Assembly: GCA_018882565.1 (NCBI GenBank) | Contig: VERQ01000004.1 | Location: 1-40,797 of the forward strand | Source: Candidatus Fonsibacter sp. | Lineage (GTDB): Bacteria > Pseudomonadota > Alphaproteobacteria > Pelagibacterales > Pelagibacteraceae | Reading direction: 5' to 3' | DNA: 40,797 nt | Shown here: piece by piece, positions 24,325-33,122 of the stretch | Position numbering within the stretch: the first letter of the stretch is position 1 | Layout of the letters: every line of letters begins with the position of its first letter | Made by a program: the position numbers and the translations under genes | The notes under the pieces: model-generated | What the model saw: only the letters and a program-made list of their open reading frames with translations | Databases searched by the model: none | Told to the model about the DNA's origin: nothing

Positions 24325-24960
24325 ATGAATCAAAAAAAATATAAAACAAACAAACTTGGACTGAATACGTGTTTTCTTGATAAGAAAAATCCATTTGAGC
24401 TATTTAAAGTATGGATGAGTAAAGCCAAAAAAACAGAGATTAATGATCCAAATGCTCTAGCGCTTGCGACAGTAAATCGTAATAAACAACCATCTGTTCG
24501 TATGGTTCTTTTAAAGGGATTAACAAATACAGAGTTTGTTTTTTATACAAATTTAAAAAGCAAAAAAAGCAAAGAATTAAAAAGCAATCCAAAAGCATCC
24601 ATGTGTTTTCACTGGAAAAGTATAAGACGACAAATAAGAATTGATGGATCCATTAAAAAGGTTCCAAGCAAAGTTGCCGATCAATATTTTAATACAAGGC
24701 CTTATGGCAGTAGAATTGGCGCATGGGCATCGATACAATCAAGTCCTATGGAATCCAAATTAGATTTAATTAAAAGAATTCAAGAATACAAAAAAAAGTT
24801 TCCAATTCATAAAAAAGTTCCAAGGCCCCCTCATTGGTCAGGCTGGGCTTTAAAAGCAAATGAAGTTGAATTTTGGTTAGACGGTGATAGTAGAATTCAT
24901 GAAAGACTTAGATATAAAAAATCTGGTTCTAAATGGAAAAAAGAAATTTTATATCCTTAA
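24325..24960 (+). CDS. pdxH: Pyridoxine/pyridoxamine 5'-phosphate oxidase
   Basis: PdxH makes pyridoxal 5'-phosphate with FMN and O2. The 211-residue protein has NPFELFKVWMSKAKKTEINDPNALALATV at the start, RMVLLKG for FMN binding, FHWKSIRRQIRIDGSIKKV, YFNTRPYGSRIGAWAS and the C-terminal EFWLDGDSRIHERLRY signature. Several enzymes of this window need its product (MetZ, GcvP). The gene is followed 14 bases later by the sbtA-like gene. Confidence 0.96.
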   Translation: MNQKKYKTNKLGLNTCFLDKKNPFELFKVWMSKAKKTEINDPNALALATVNRNKQPSVRMVLLKGLTNTEFVFYTNLKSKKSKELKSNPKASMCFHWKSIRRQIRIDGSIKKVPSKVADQYFNTRPYGSRIGAWASIQSSPMESKLDLIKRIQEYKKKFPIHKKVPRPPHWSGWALKANEVEFWLDGDSRIHERLRYKKSGSKWKKEILYP

Positions 24961-24974
24961 ATTTTTATAGATAA

Positions 24975-25916
24975 ATGCAAAATATACTAGATCCAGCAAT
25001 TTTATTTTTTATCTTTGGAGTTTTTGCAGGCGCAGTTAGATCTAATTTAGAAATTCCTCCGGCAATTACAAAATTTTTATCTTTATATCTTTTAATGGCT
25101 CTAGGTTTAAAGGGGGGGTTTGCTTTACAAAAATCAGGATTAACAATTGATATAGCGAAAACTCTATCCATTGCTGTTATGCTTGCAATTGTAATTCCAA
25201 TTCTTGGATATTATTTTCTTAAAAAAAAATTAAATAGTTACGATTCAGCAGCAATTGCAGCAACGTATGGCTCAGTAAGTGCTGTTACCTTTATTACGGC
25301 CAGTCAATTTTTAGATCAAAACCAAATTACTTATGGAGGCCATATGGCGGCAGCGATGGCGCTAATGGAATCTCCAGCAATTATTCTTGCCGTTATTTTA
25401 GCAAGCGCTGCAAAATCTAATAAAAAACAAAGTTCTCTAAGTTTGTTGCACAAATCTTTTACTGATGGGGCGCAATTACTTTTAATTGGAGCAATGATTG
25501 TTGGTCTTTTTGCTGGCGCCACAGGAGAGAGAATTATGGCTCCTTTCTCAATTGATTTGTTTAAGGGTATGTTAGCATTCTTCCTGCTTGATATGGGATT
25601 GATGGTTGCTAAAAATTTTAAACAAGTTTTAAACAAACCTGCTTATGTTTTAATTTATGGAGTATTTGCCCCGCCTATTCATGCGTTACTAGCTTTATTA
25701 ATATGTAAGATTGCAGGAGTAGATTTGGGAGAAACTATTCTTTTAATGATATTATCTGCAAGTGCTTCATATATTGCGGTACCCGCAGCATTAAAATATG
25801 CATTACCACAGGCCAATCCATCACTTTACTTTGGAATGTCTCTAGGGTTAACTTTTCCAATAAATATTGTAATTGGAATTCCGCTTTATACCTATATTGC
25901 TAAATTATTTTTTTAG
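24975..25916 (+). CDS. SbtA-type sodium-dependent bicarbonate permease family
   Basis: A 313-residue membrane protein with about ten hydrophobic helices. LDPAILFFIFGVFAGAVRSNLEIPPAITKFLSLYLLMALGLKGG is the hallmark of the SbtA family, and YGSVSAVTFITA and SASASYIAVPAALKYALPQANPSLYFGMSLGLTFPINI are the conserved binding-site regions of the two half-repeats. Cyanobacterial SbtA imports bicarbonate with Na+. Here, in a heterotroph, the role would be supply for carboxylations, but substrate identity is not proven. No SbtB-like regulator gene is adjacent. Confidence 0.88.
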   Translation: MQNILDPAILFFIFGVFAGAVRSNLEIPPAITKFLSLYLLMALGLKGGFALQKSGLTIDIAKTLSIAVMLAIVIPILGYYFLKKKLNSYDSAAIAATYGSVSAVTFITASQFLDQNQITYGGHMAAAMALMESPAIILAVILASAAKSNKKQSSLSLLHKSFTDGAQLLLIGAMIVGLFAGATGERIMAPFSIDLFKGMLAFFLLDMGLMVAKNFKQVLNKPAYVLIYGVFAPPIHALLALLICKIAGVDLGETILLMILSASASYIAVPAALKYALPQANPSLYFGMSLGLTFPINIVIGIPLYTYIAKLFF

Positions 25917-25933
25917 AAGATAAAATTTTATAA

Positions 25934-26698
25934 TTATTTTACTCGGTTGTAAATTTTATCAAAACCTTTAATTAAATTTTTAAATACTCCAGATTTTTTC
26001 GCTCTCATTAAAAGTTCCTCGTTAATTCCACCTTTGGTTTGAAACTCTTTAACCATTTTGTCCATTGAATAGTTAGAGTTTTTTAAAAGCTCATTATTTA
26101 ACGCGCTAAATAAATGATTTATATATTGTCTAGATTTATTTTGATTGATACTATTTTTTACAAACCATTTATGAGCGGTATTAAATATCTCAAGATATGT
26201 TGCCATAAATGAAGTCATTACCCATAATTTTTTATTTTCTTTTTCATTGCTTGTTGAAACAACTTTCCCAAGCTTGTTAAAAAAGTTTTCAATGGTTTTA
26301 TTTTTTGGATATATAATAATAGGTCCAATATTGTATTTAATCATAGGAAGAGGAGCTATTTTAAATATTTGTCTAGCTGGAAATATTATTTTTTTTAGTT
26401 CTTGGTTATGAATGGTAGATATAAAGTTTAAAACTATATGTTTTTTTTTAAACTTTAATTTTTTTAATATTTGCTTTCCAACTTTTGGAGTGACAGAAAG
26501 CACAACCCAATTAGATTGGTCTAATACATCTTGATTAGATTTTGCAATTTTAATTTTTTTAAATTTTTTTCTTAAAGAATTAGTATTTTGTCTGTTTTTT
26601 GGAGAAAGAATAATCTCTTTAATGTTTATTTTTGCATTAAAAATTCCCTCAATAACTGAAGTTGCTATCTTTCCAACGCCAATGAAACCTAATTTCAT
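25934..26698 (-). CDS. Pyrroline-5-carboxylate reductase-like protein
   Basis: A 254-residue protein with an N-terminal Rossmann motif GFIGVGKIATSVIEGI and the P5C reductase layout: VVLSVTPKVGKQIL, then an all-helical C-terminal half ending in EFQTKGGINEELLMRAKKSGVF. In ProC the Rossmann end usually reads R.MPN.P; here it is KIAPLPMI, and the TPGG segment is TKGG. The protein is also unusually Lys- and Asn-rich. It may be a true but diverged ProC for proline synthesis or a related imino-acid reductase. It is divergent from the glycine-riboswitch operon. Confidence 0.7.
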   Translation of the reverse strand: MKLGFIGVGKIATSVIEGIFNAKINIKEIILSPKNRQNTNSLRKKFKKIKIAKSNQDVLDQSNWVVLSVTPKVGKQILKKLKFKKKHIVLNFISTIHNQELKKIIFPARQIFKIAPLPMIKYNIGPIIIYPKNKTIENFFNKLGKVVSTSNEKENKKLWVMTSFMATYLEIFNTAHKWFVKNSINQNKSRQYINHLFSALNNELLKNSNYSMDKMVKEFQTKGGINEELLMRAKKSGVFKNLIKGFDKIYNRVK

Positions 26699-26803
26699 AT
26701 TTTTAAAAAATTGTTTAAATTAGATATACCACTCTTAGGTGTAATTATATCATTAGTAAAACTTTTGTTTTCCACAGCATTATATTTATTACTATGATTC
26801 AAA

Positions 26804-26832
26804 TTGACTTTTAACGTTGCTTAAAGGAATAT
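26804..26832 (+). promoter_or_regulatory. Candidate promoter of the gcv operon
   Basis: TTGACT (26804-26809) followed after 17 bases by GAATAT (26827-26832) gives a good -35 and a modest -10. Transcription would begin near 26840, directly before the first glycine aptamer. The rest of the gap from 26699 shows an AT-rich stretch with a small GATATA..TATATC inverted repeat (26722-26750 region) and no gene. Confidence 0.5.
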
Positions 26833-26840
26833 TGGATTCG

Positions 26841-27009
26841 TAGGGAAGAGACCTCTCGTAGGCACCGAAGGAGCAACAGCCCAGGAAACTCTCAGGTAAA
26901 AGGACCTTACAATTATATAACTCTGGAAAGAAAGTTTAAAACTTCACCGACGGAGCAACACTCTCAGGTAAACATACAGATGGGCCGCTTAAAACAGGAG
27001 TTATATAAT
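26841..27009 (+). promoter_or_regulatory. Tandem glycine riboswitch
   Basis: Two glycine aptamers lie in tandem ahead of gcvT. The first (about 26841-26910) has GGAAGAGACC, CACCGAAGGAGCAA, CTCTCAGGTAAAAGGACC. The second (about 26918-26990) has CTCTGGAAAGA, CACCGACGGAGCAA, CTCTCAGGTAAA and CAGATGGG. Classical P1 of the second aptamer pairs 26922-26925 with 26977-26980. The linker plus P1 strand ATTATATAACTC (26912-26923) is also perfectly complementary to GAGTTATATAAT (26998-27009), which includes part of the AGGAG ribosome site of gcvT. That gives a likely translational switch. Confidence 0.95.
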
Positions 27010-27013
27010 ATTT

Positions 27014-28138
27014 ATGAGTGCGGCTAATACAGAATTAAAACAAACTGGTAAAACTTCGTTATATGAATTTCATAAAAGTTCTGGCGCTAAACTTGTAAAT
27101 TTTGCAGGTTATGAAATGCCCATTCAATATCAAGATGGGATTATTCAAGAGCATACACATACAAGAAATTCTATAGGAATTTTTGACGTTTCTCACATGG
27201 GTCAATTAAAGATAGAATGTAGTAGTAGCATTTTTCCTTATCTTGAAAAAATAATTCCATTAGACTTTTCAGCAATTGAAAATAATCAATCTAAATATTC
27301 ATTTCTACTAAATGACAAAGGTGGAATCGAAGATGATTTAATTGTAACCAAGGTTGATACAGGAATTAAGATTGTACTGAATGCAGCATGCAAAGATAAT
27401 GACGCGAAAATTATTAAAGATTCCATAGGCGAGGGTTTTACTGCCGTTCTAAGAGATGATTTGTCGTTAATTGCAATTCAAGGACCCAAAGCAGTAGATG
27501 CTATGGAAAAAATTTTTAAAGACATTTCAAAACTTAATTTTATGTACGGAAATTATTTTGAATATAATAAGAAAAAAATTTTTATAACAAGATCAGGATA
27601 TACAGGCGAGGATGGTTTTGAAGTTTCTATAAAAAATGAAGATGTTCAAGACTTAACCCAAGATATTATGAGAGTGTCTGATGCAAAACTTATAGGACTT
27701 GGTGCAAGAGACTCATTAAGATTAGAAGCCGGACTTTGTTTATATGGCCATGATATTGATACCAAAACTACCCCGGTTGAAGGTGCTTTGTCTTGGGCAA
27801 TTCCTAAAATAAAAAAAGAAAAAGGTGGATTTTTAGGAGATAAAATAATTTTAGATCAAATTAAAAATAAGCCTAAAAAAATTAGGGTTGGAATAAGACC
27901 AGAAGGTAAAATTATTGCAAGAGAAGGTACAAGGATTTTCTCAAACGATCAAAAAGAAATAGGACATGTGACTAGTGGAGGTTTCGGCCCAAGCGTGAAC
28001 GGACCGATTGCCATGGGATATGTTGATTACGATCAGTCAAAAGAGGGTACGAAAGTAATCTTGAAAGTTAGAGAAAATATGGTGCAAGGAGTTATTAGTA
28101 AACTTCCTTTTTATAAAAAAAGTTACGTAAAAAATTAA
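27014..28138 (+). CDS. gcvT: Glycine cleavage system T protein (aminomethyltransferase)
   Basis: GcvT transfers the aminomethyl carbon from H protein to THF, releasing ammonia and giving 5,10-methylene-THF. The 374-residue length is normal. LYEFHKSSGAKLVNFAGYEMPIQY, SIGIFDVSHMGQ, IAIQGPKA, TRSGYTGEDGFEVSI, GLGARDSLRLEAGLCLYGHDI and GHVTSGGFGPSVNGPIAMGYV are standard motifs. AGGAG lies 13 bases before the ATG, a long spacing, within the riboswitch's proposed masking helix. Two bases separate it from gcvH. Its product feeds MetF of the same window. Confidence 0.97.
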   Translation: MSAANTELKQTGKTSLYEFHKSSGAKLVNFAGYEMPIQYQDGIIQEHTHTRNSIGIFDVSHMGQLKIECSSSIFPYLEKIIPLDFSAIENNQSKYSFLLNDKGGIEDDLIVTKVDTGIKIVLNAACKDNDAKIIKDSIGEGFTAVLRDDLSLIAIQGPKAVDAMEKIFKDISKLNFMYGNYFEYNKKKIFITRSGYTGEDGFEVSIKNEDVQDLTQDIMRVSDAKLIGLGARDSLRLEAGLCLYGHDIDTKTTPVEGALSWAIPKIKKEKGGFLGDKIILDQIKNKPKKIRVGIRPEGKIIAREGTRIFSNDQKEIGHVTSGGFGPSVNGPIAMGYVDYDQSKEGTKVILKVRENMVQGVISKLPFYKKSYVKN

Positions 28139-28140
28139 AC

Positions 28141-28521
28141 ATGACTGAAAAAAAATACTCAAAGAAACATGAATGGCTGGAAGTAAATGGTAGCGTTGCA
28201 ACAGTTGGAATTACTGCGCATGCAGCCTCCCAGTTAGGAGATATTGTATTTGCTGAAGTACCTGCTGCAGGAAAATCTTTTAAAAAAGACGATCCAGCTG
28301 CAGTTGTTGAATCTGTAAAAGCCGCAAGTGATGTTTACTCGCCACTTACAGGAGATATCAAAGAGTCTAATCAGGCAATTGTTTCAGATCCATCACTTGT
28401 AAATAAAGATCCAGAGAATTTAGGTTGGTTTTTTAAAATTACGATCAAAGATCAGAATGAGCTTAAAGATCTAATGAATAAGAGTGATTATGAAAAATAT
28501 GCAACAGAAAACCCAAATTAA
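28141..28521 (+). CDS. gcvH: Glycine cleavage system H protein
   Basis: GcvH shuttles the aminomethyl group on lipoamide. The 126-residue protein shows KKHEWLEVNGSVATVGITAHAASQLGDIVFAEVPAAG, the lipoyl-attachment Lys60 in VESVKAASDVYSP, and PENLGWFFKI near the end. Size and order are standard. The TAA stop overlaps the gcvP ATG by one base, so H and P are translationally coupled. Confidence 0.97.
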   Translation: MTEKKYSKKHEWLEVNGSVATVGITAHAASQLGDIVFAEVPAAGKSFKKDDPAAVVESVKAASDVYSPLTGDIKESNQAIVSDPSLVNKDPENLGWFFKITIKDQNELKDLMNKSDYEKYATENPN

Positions 28522-31382
28522 TGAAAGATCTAACTAATTCTAAAGAATTTATAGGACGTCATATAGGTCCATCAGATGAGCATATCAAAACTATGCTTTC
28601 ATATTTACATGTTAAATCGCTAGAAGAGCTTATTCAGAAAATAGTTCCAGATAAAATTTTAGAAAAAGAAGAGTTAAAGTTAGATGATGCTATTTCAGAA
28701 GATAAAGCTCTTAAATTATTAAAGCAAATTGTTCAAAAGAATAAAATTTATAAAAATTATTTAGGAGCTGGGTACTATGGAACTATTACCCCAAATGTTA
28801 TTTTAAGAAATATTTTAGAGAATCCAGGTTGGTATACGGCCTATACTCCTTATCAGCCAGAAGTTGCTCAAGGAAGATTAGAGATGTTATTAAATTTTCA
28901 ACAGATGATTATTGATCTTACTAAAATGGATATTGCAAATGCGTCACTACTTGATGAAGGAACTGCAGCCGCTGAAGCTGTTGGTTTGTGTCAAAGAATT
29001 AATCCAGAAAATTTAAAAAAAATTTTTATTTCTAACAGATGCAATCTTCAAACAATCGATGTTGTAAAAACTAGAGCAGAACCATTTGGTCTTGAAATTA
29101 TTGTAGGAGATAACGATGAGGATCTTCCAAAATTAGACAATTTGCTATGTGCGATTGTTCAGTATCCAGACTCACTTGGTACTATTTATAACTTGAAGCA
29201 AATTATCGATATTATTCATAACAAAAAAGGCAAAGCGATTGTTGTAACTGATTTGCTTGCCTTAACCTTAATTAAGCCACCAGGAGAAATGGGCGCTGAT
29301 ATTGTGGTTGGAAATTCACAAAGGTTTGGTGTGCCTATGGGTTACGGAGGTCCACATGCTGCATTTTTTGCAACTAAAGATGAATTTAAAAGAGCGATGC
29401 CTGGAAGAATTATTGGTGTATCCGTTGATAGAAAAAATAAACAAGCTTTAAGAATGGCTCTACAAACTCGTGAGCAACATATTAGAAGAGAAAAAGCAAC
29501 TAGCAATATTTGTACCGCCCAAGCTCTACTTTCTATCATGGCTGTAGCATTTGCAATTTATCATGGACCAGAAGGTATAAAAAAAATAGCAGAACGTACG
29601 GCTGGAATTGCAAATTTATTTGCAGAAGCAATGCAGAAAAATAATTTTAAAATAATCTCTCAGCATTACTTTGATACTGTAACTATATTTACTGGAGATG
29701 AAACAGAAGACTTTTATAAAAAAGCTTTAGCTAAAAAAATCAACATTAGAAAATTAGAAGATTCAATTAGCATTTCTTTTGATGAAACTTCAGAAATTAT
29801 TGATCTAAAAGATTTATTTGATGTATTTGGTATTAATGAAAAAATATCTAGTGAGACTAAAATTGATCAGATTTCAAAAGAATTTTTAAGAACATCAAAA
29901 TACTTAACTCACGAAGTGTTTAATTCTTATCATTCAGAAACCGAAATGCTTCGTTACTTAAAACGTCTAGAGGATAAAGATATTGCATTAAATAAATCAA
30001 TGATTGCTTTAGGTTCTTGTACTATGAAATTAAATGCAGTTGCAGAGATGATACCGGTAACTTGGCCTGAATTTGGAGCACTTCATCCATTTGCTCCAGT
30101 AGATCAAGCAGAAGGTTATCATTTTATGTTTAATGATTTATCAAAAATGCTTTCCGAAATAACTGGATTTAGCGGAATTTCTCTTCAACCTAATGCTGGT
30201 GCACAAGGGGAGTACGCTGGTCTAATGGTTATTAGAAAATATCATTTATCTAGAGGTGATAAAAATAGAAACATTTGCCTTATTCCAAGTTCAGCACATG
30301 GTACAAATCCAGCGAGTGCACAAATGGCTGGAATGAAAGTTATAGTGATTAATTGCGATAAAGATGGAAATGTTGATTTTGAAGATCTGAAAAAGAAAGC
30401 CAATGAGTACTCAAAAGATTTAGCGGCTTTAATGGTAACATATCCATCAACACACGGAGTGTTCGAAGAACAAATTACGGATATTTGCAAAATCATTCAT
30501 GACAATGGTGGACAGGTTTACATGGATGGAGCAAATCTAAATGCTCTTGTTGGAATTGCAAAGCCTGGAAAATTTGGGCCTGATGTTTGTCATATGAATT
30601 TGCACAAAACATTTTGTATTCCTCATGGCGGTGGTGGGCCAGGAATGGGACCTATAGGAGTTTCTAAACATTTAGAAAAATTTTTACCAAATCACCAGGT
30701 TATAAAACAAAATTCAGGACCGAGCACAGGTATGGGCGCAGTTTCGGCTGCACCGTGGGGAAGCGCTAGCATTCTTCCAATCTCATGGATGTATATAAAA
30801 ATGATGGGAGCGGCAGGTCTTAAAAAAGCAACGCAAGTTGCAATTTTAAATGCAAATTACATGTCAAAAAAATTGTCAGAACAATTTAGTACTTTATATA
30901 AAGGAAAAAATGGATTTGTAGCTCATGAGTGCATTATTGATTTAAGATCTATTAAGACAGAAACAGGCGTGAGTGAAGAGGATATTGCTAAAAGATTAAT
31001 TGATTATGGTTTCCATGCTCCAACAATGTCTTGGCCAGTTGCTGGTACATTGATGGTTGAGCCTACTGAAAGTGAAAGTCTAAATGAATTAAATAGATTT
31101 TGTGATGCATTAATTAATATTAAAAAAGAAATTAATATGGTTAAAAATAAAGTGTTTGATACAAACGATAATCCACTTAAAAACGCTCCGCATCCATTCC
31201 TTGAACTTTCGGCAGATGTTTGGGAGCATAAGTATACAAGGGAACAAGCAGCATTTCCGCTACAGTATTTAAAGACAAATAAATATTGGTCTCCAGTTTC
31301 AAGAGTAGATAACGTTTATGGAGATAGAAATCTTGTTTGCAGTTGCCCAAGTTTAGATAGTTATAGAGAGGAAGCCGCCTAA
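28521..31382 (+). CDS. gcvP: Glycine dehydrogenase (decarboxylating), P protein
   Basis: GcvP decarboxylates glycine with PLP and loads the residue on GcvH. It is the single-chain form, 953 residues, with two homologous halves. FIGRHIGPSDEHIKTML starts the first half; YQPEVAQGRLEMLLNFQ and LDEGTAAAEA follow. In the second half SSAHGTNPASAQMAGMK and MNLHKTFCIPHGGGGPGMGP contain the PLP residues, Lys696 being the expected Schiff-base lysine. CSCPSLDSY closes the protein. The L protein (lipoamide dehydrogenase) is not in the window. Confidence 0.97.
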   Translation: MKDLTNSKEFIGRHIGPSDEHIKTMLSYLHVKSLEELIQKIVPDKILEKEELKLDDAISEDKALKLLKQIVQKNKIYKNYLGAGYYGTITPNVILRNILENPGWYTAYTPYQPEVAQGRLEMLLNFQQMIIDLTKMDIANASLLDEGTAAAEAVGLCQRINPENLKKIFISNRCNLQTIDVVKTRAEPFGLEIIVGDNDEDLPKLDNLLCAIVQYPDSLGTIYNLKQIIDIIHNKKGKAIVVTDLLALTLIKPPGEMGADIVVGNSQRFGVPMGYGGPHAAFFATKDEFKRAMPGRIIGVSVDRKNKQALRMALQTREQHIRREKATSNICTAQALLSIMAVAFAIYHGPEGIKKIAERTAGIANLFAEAMQKNNFKIISQHYFDTVTIFTGDETEDFYKKALAKKINIRKLEDSISISFDETSEIIDLKDLFDVFGINEKISSETKIDQISKEFLRTSKYLTHEVFNSYHSETEMLRYLKRLEDKDIALNKSMIALGSCTMKLNAVAEMIPVTWPEFGALHPFAPVDQAEGYHFMFNDLSKMLSEITGFSGISLQPNAGAQGEYAGLMVIRKYHLSRGDKNRNICLIPSSAHGTNPASAQMAGMKVIVINCDKDGNVDFEDLKKKANEYSKDLAALMVTYPSTHGVFEEQITDICKIIHDNGGQVYMDGANLNALVGIAKPGKFGPDVCHMNLHKTFCIPHGGGGPGMGPIGVSKHLEKFLPNHQVIKQNSGPSTGMGAVSAAPWGSASILPISWMYIKMMGAAGLKKATQVAILNANYMSKKLSEQFSTLYKGKNGFVAHECIIDLRSIKTETGVSEEDIAKRLIDYGFHAPTMSWPVAGTLMVEPTESESLNELNRFCDALINIKKEINMVKNKVFDTNDNPLKNAPHPFLELSADVWEHKYTREQAAFPLQYLKTNKYWSPVSRVDNVYGDRNLVCSCPSLDSYREEAA

Positions 31383-31541
31383 TTGAAGCTAGAATTGCTT
31401 TACAATCCTGGCAATGTTCTTTGTGATTTTCTTAAGATAAAAGATGATCATAAATTTATTTTAAGAGTTTTTGTTAACCTAACTTATTATGGACATATAT
31501 TGGCGGCCCTTGCGTTAATCTATGTTAAAGTAACAAGTTAA
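31383..31541 (+). CDS. Probable small membrane protein, 52 residues
   Basis: An open frame starts with TTG at 31383, immediately after the gcvP stop, and ends TAA at 31541, two bases before the tspO ATG, filling the gap almost exactly. A purine-rich GAGAGGAAG inside the end of gcvP lies at a workable distance. The predicted protein begins LKLELLYNPGNVLCDFLKI, continues with a charged stretch (KIKDDHKF) and ends in a hydrophobic helix (LTYYGHILAALALIYVKV). No family is recognised. The exact packing supports a real gene; the rare start codon and small size argue for caution. A second TTG four codons on is an alternative start. Confidence 0.5.
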   Translation: MKLELLYNPGNVLCDFLKIKDDHKFILRVFVNLTYYGHILAALALIYVKVTS

Positions 31542-31543
31542 TA

Positions 31544-32035
31544 ATGAAAAATTCTAAATCAAAATCACAAGGGTATTTAAGTTTATTTGCAATTGTTTTA
31601 GTTACTTTTTTAATAACTTTTCCTTCAGGATTTGTAACAAAAGCAGCATTAGATCCTTGGTATTTTAATTTAGTAAAACCAGCATTTAATCCTCCTAATT
31701 GGATTTTTGGACCAGTGTGGACATTACTTTATGCAATGATGTCAGTTGCAGCTTGGCTTGCTTATAAAAAAAGCAAACATTCAAATAAAATTTTAGCAGT
31801 ATATTTTATTCACTTGTTAATTAATGCAAGTTGGAGCTATGTATTTTTCTATTATAAAAAAATTTTTCTTGCGAGCTTTATAATCTCAATCATTATTTTT
31901 TTTATTTTGTACTTAATGGTTTTATATTCAAAATATAGCAAGCCTTCTGTTATATTAATGCTTCCTTATTTTGCTTGGTCAACGTTTGCACTATATTTAA
32001 ATAGCACAATTTATATTCTTAATTCGACCTATTGA
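31544..32035 (+). CDS. tspO: TspO/MBR-family tryptophan-rich membrane protein
   Basis: A 163-residue protein with five hydrophobic helices. WYFNLVKPAFNPPNWIFGPVWTLLYAMMSVAAWLAY contains the family's conserved KP.F.PP.W.F..VW...Y core, and INASWSYVFFYYK matches the LNxxW helix. Members bind porphyrins and related tetrapyrroles and act in stress or pigment regulation; the role here is unknown. Its last 17 bases overlap the 3' end of the leftward prenyl synthase gene. Confidence 0.92.
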   Translation: MKNSKSKSQGYLSLFAIVLVTFLITFPSGFVTKAALDPWYFNLVKPAFNPPNWIFGPVWTLLYAMMSVAAWLAYKKSKHSNKILAVYFIHLLINASWSYVFFYYKKIFLASFIISIIIFFILYLMVLYSKYSKPSVILMLPYFAWSTFALYLNSTIYILNSTY

Positions 32036-33032
32036 TCAAATAAAAAGATAGCTCTTGAAGATTTTTTCTAATAGCAGAGTCTTTAAATGTATTTAAAGAG
32101 TCCGAAGATACATTTGCAAAATGCTCCGCTCTTTTTTTGCAAATAGCAATTACATCATATTTTTGTATTAATAATAAAACTTTATCTAGTTCTTTTTCCG
32201 TTCTTGTTTCTTGAGTGAAATATTTTTTAATCTGCTGTCTTTCAGTTTCGTTTGATTTTTGGAATAAAATAATTACTGGTAAAGTAATTTTACCTTCATA
32301 AAAATCATTACCGATATCTTTGCCAAAAGCTTTAGTAGAATTATAATCTAAAATATCATCACTGATTTGAAATACGATTCCAAGATTAACTCCATAAGAT
32401 TGTAATGCTTTTTTTTCATTTTCTGATTTATTTGCAAGGCAACCACCCACTTTCATGGCCGCGCCAAATAATGAAGCTGTTTTTTGAGTTACGATGTTTA
32501 AATAAACTTGTTCAGTAATATCTACTTCATTTTTATGCTGTAGTTGCAGAACTTCACCTTGAGCAATTTCTGCAGATACATTTGATAATAATTTTAAAAC
32601 TTCTAAAGAACCAACATCAACCATAATTTCAAAACATCTACTTAAAAAATAATCGCCAACCAAAATAGAAGGCTGATTTCCCCAAATAATGTTTGAAGTT
32701 TTTTTACCTCTTCTTATTGAGCTGTTATCGATAACGTCATCATGAAGTAAAGTTGCGCTATGAATAAGCTCAACACAGGCAGCCAAATGAATATTGTGCT
32801 CACCTTTATATTCAGTAATTTTAGAGCTTGCCAAAGTCAGTATAGATCTTAGTCTTTTTCCGCCAGAGCCTAATTGATAGAGAGCCATTTTTCCAATTAG
32901 ATCTACTTCACTTGATAATTTTAATTTAGTAAATTCCTCTACTTTATCCAAGTCGTTGTTAAATATTTCCTTAAGAGAATCGTAAGGAGTTTTTTTCTGA
33001 AATTTTTCTAGTTGTACGATATTATTTTTCAC
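32019..33032 (-). CDS. ispB: Trans-polyprenyl (octaprenyl-type) diphosphate synthase
   Basis: The enzyme condenses isopentenyl diphosphate units to the long side chain of ubiquinone. The first Asp-rich motif is LLHDDVIDNSSIRRG (DDxxD), the second is FQISDDILDYN; GDYFLSRCFEIM and GKITLPVI are also typical. The 337-residue length fits long-chain synthases. GTG at 33032 is the start. IspB is the most likely class from overall pattern, but chain length (8 to 10 units) cannot be fixed by eye. Confidence 0.9.
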   Translation of the reverse strand: MKNNIVQLEKFQKKTPYDSLKEIFNNDLDKVEEFTKLKLSSEVDLIGKMALYQLGSGGKRLRSILTLASSKITEYKGEHNIHLAACVELIHSATLLHDDVIDNSSIRRGKKTSNIIWGNQPSILVGDYFLSRCFEIMVDVGSLEVLKLLSNVSAEIAQGEVLQLQHKNEVDITEQVYLNIVTQKTASLFGAAMKVGGCLANKSENEKKALQSYGVNLGIVFQISDDILDYNSTKAFGKDIGNDFYEGKITLPVIILFQKSNETERQQIKKYFTQETRTEKELDKVLLLIQKYDVIAICKKRAEHFANVSSDSLNTFKDSAIRKNLQELSFYLINRSN

Positions 33033-33122
33033 GATGCGTTTGTAGCATTAATAAATATAAAGTATTAATAAATTTTTATTCTGGAATACTGATAATAAAC
33101 GTTTAAAAGATATGAAATAAAT

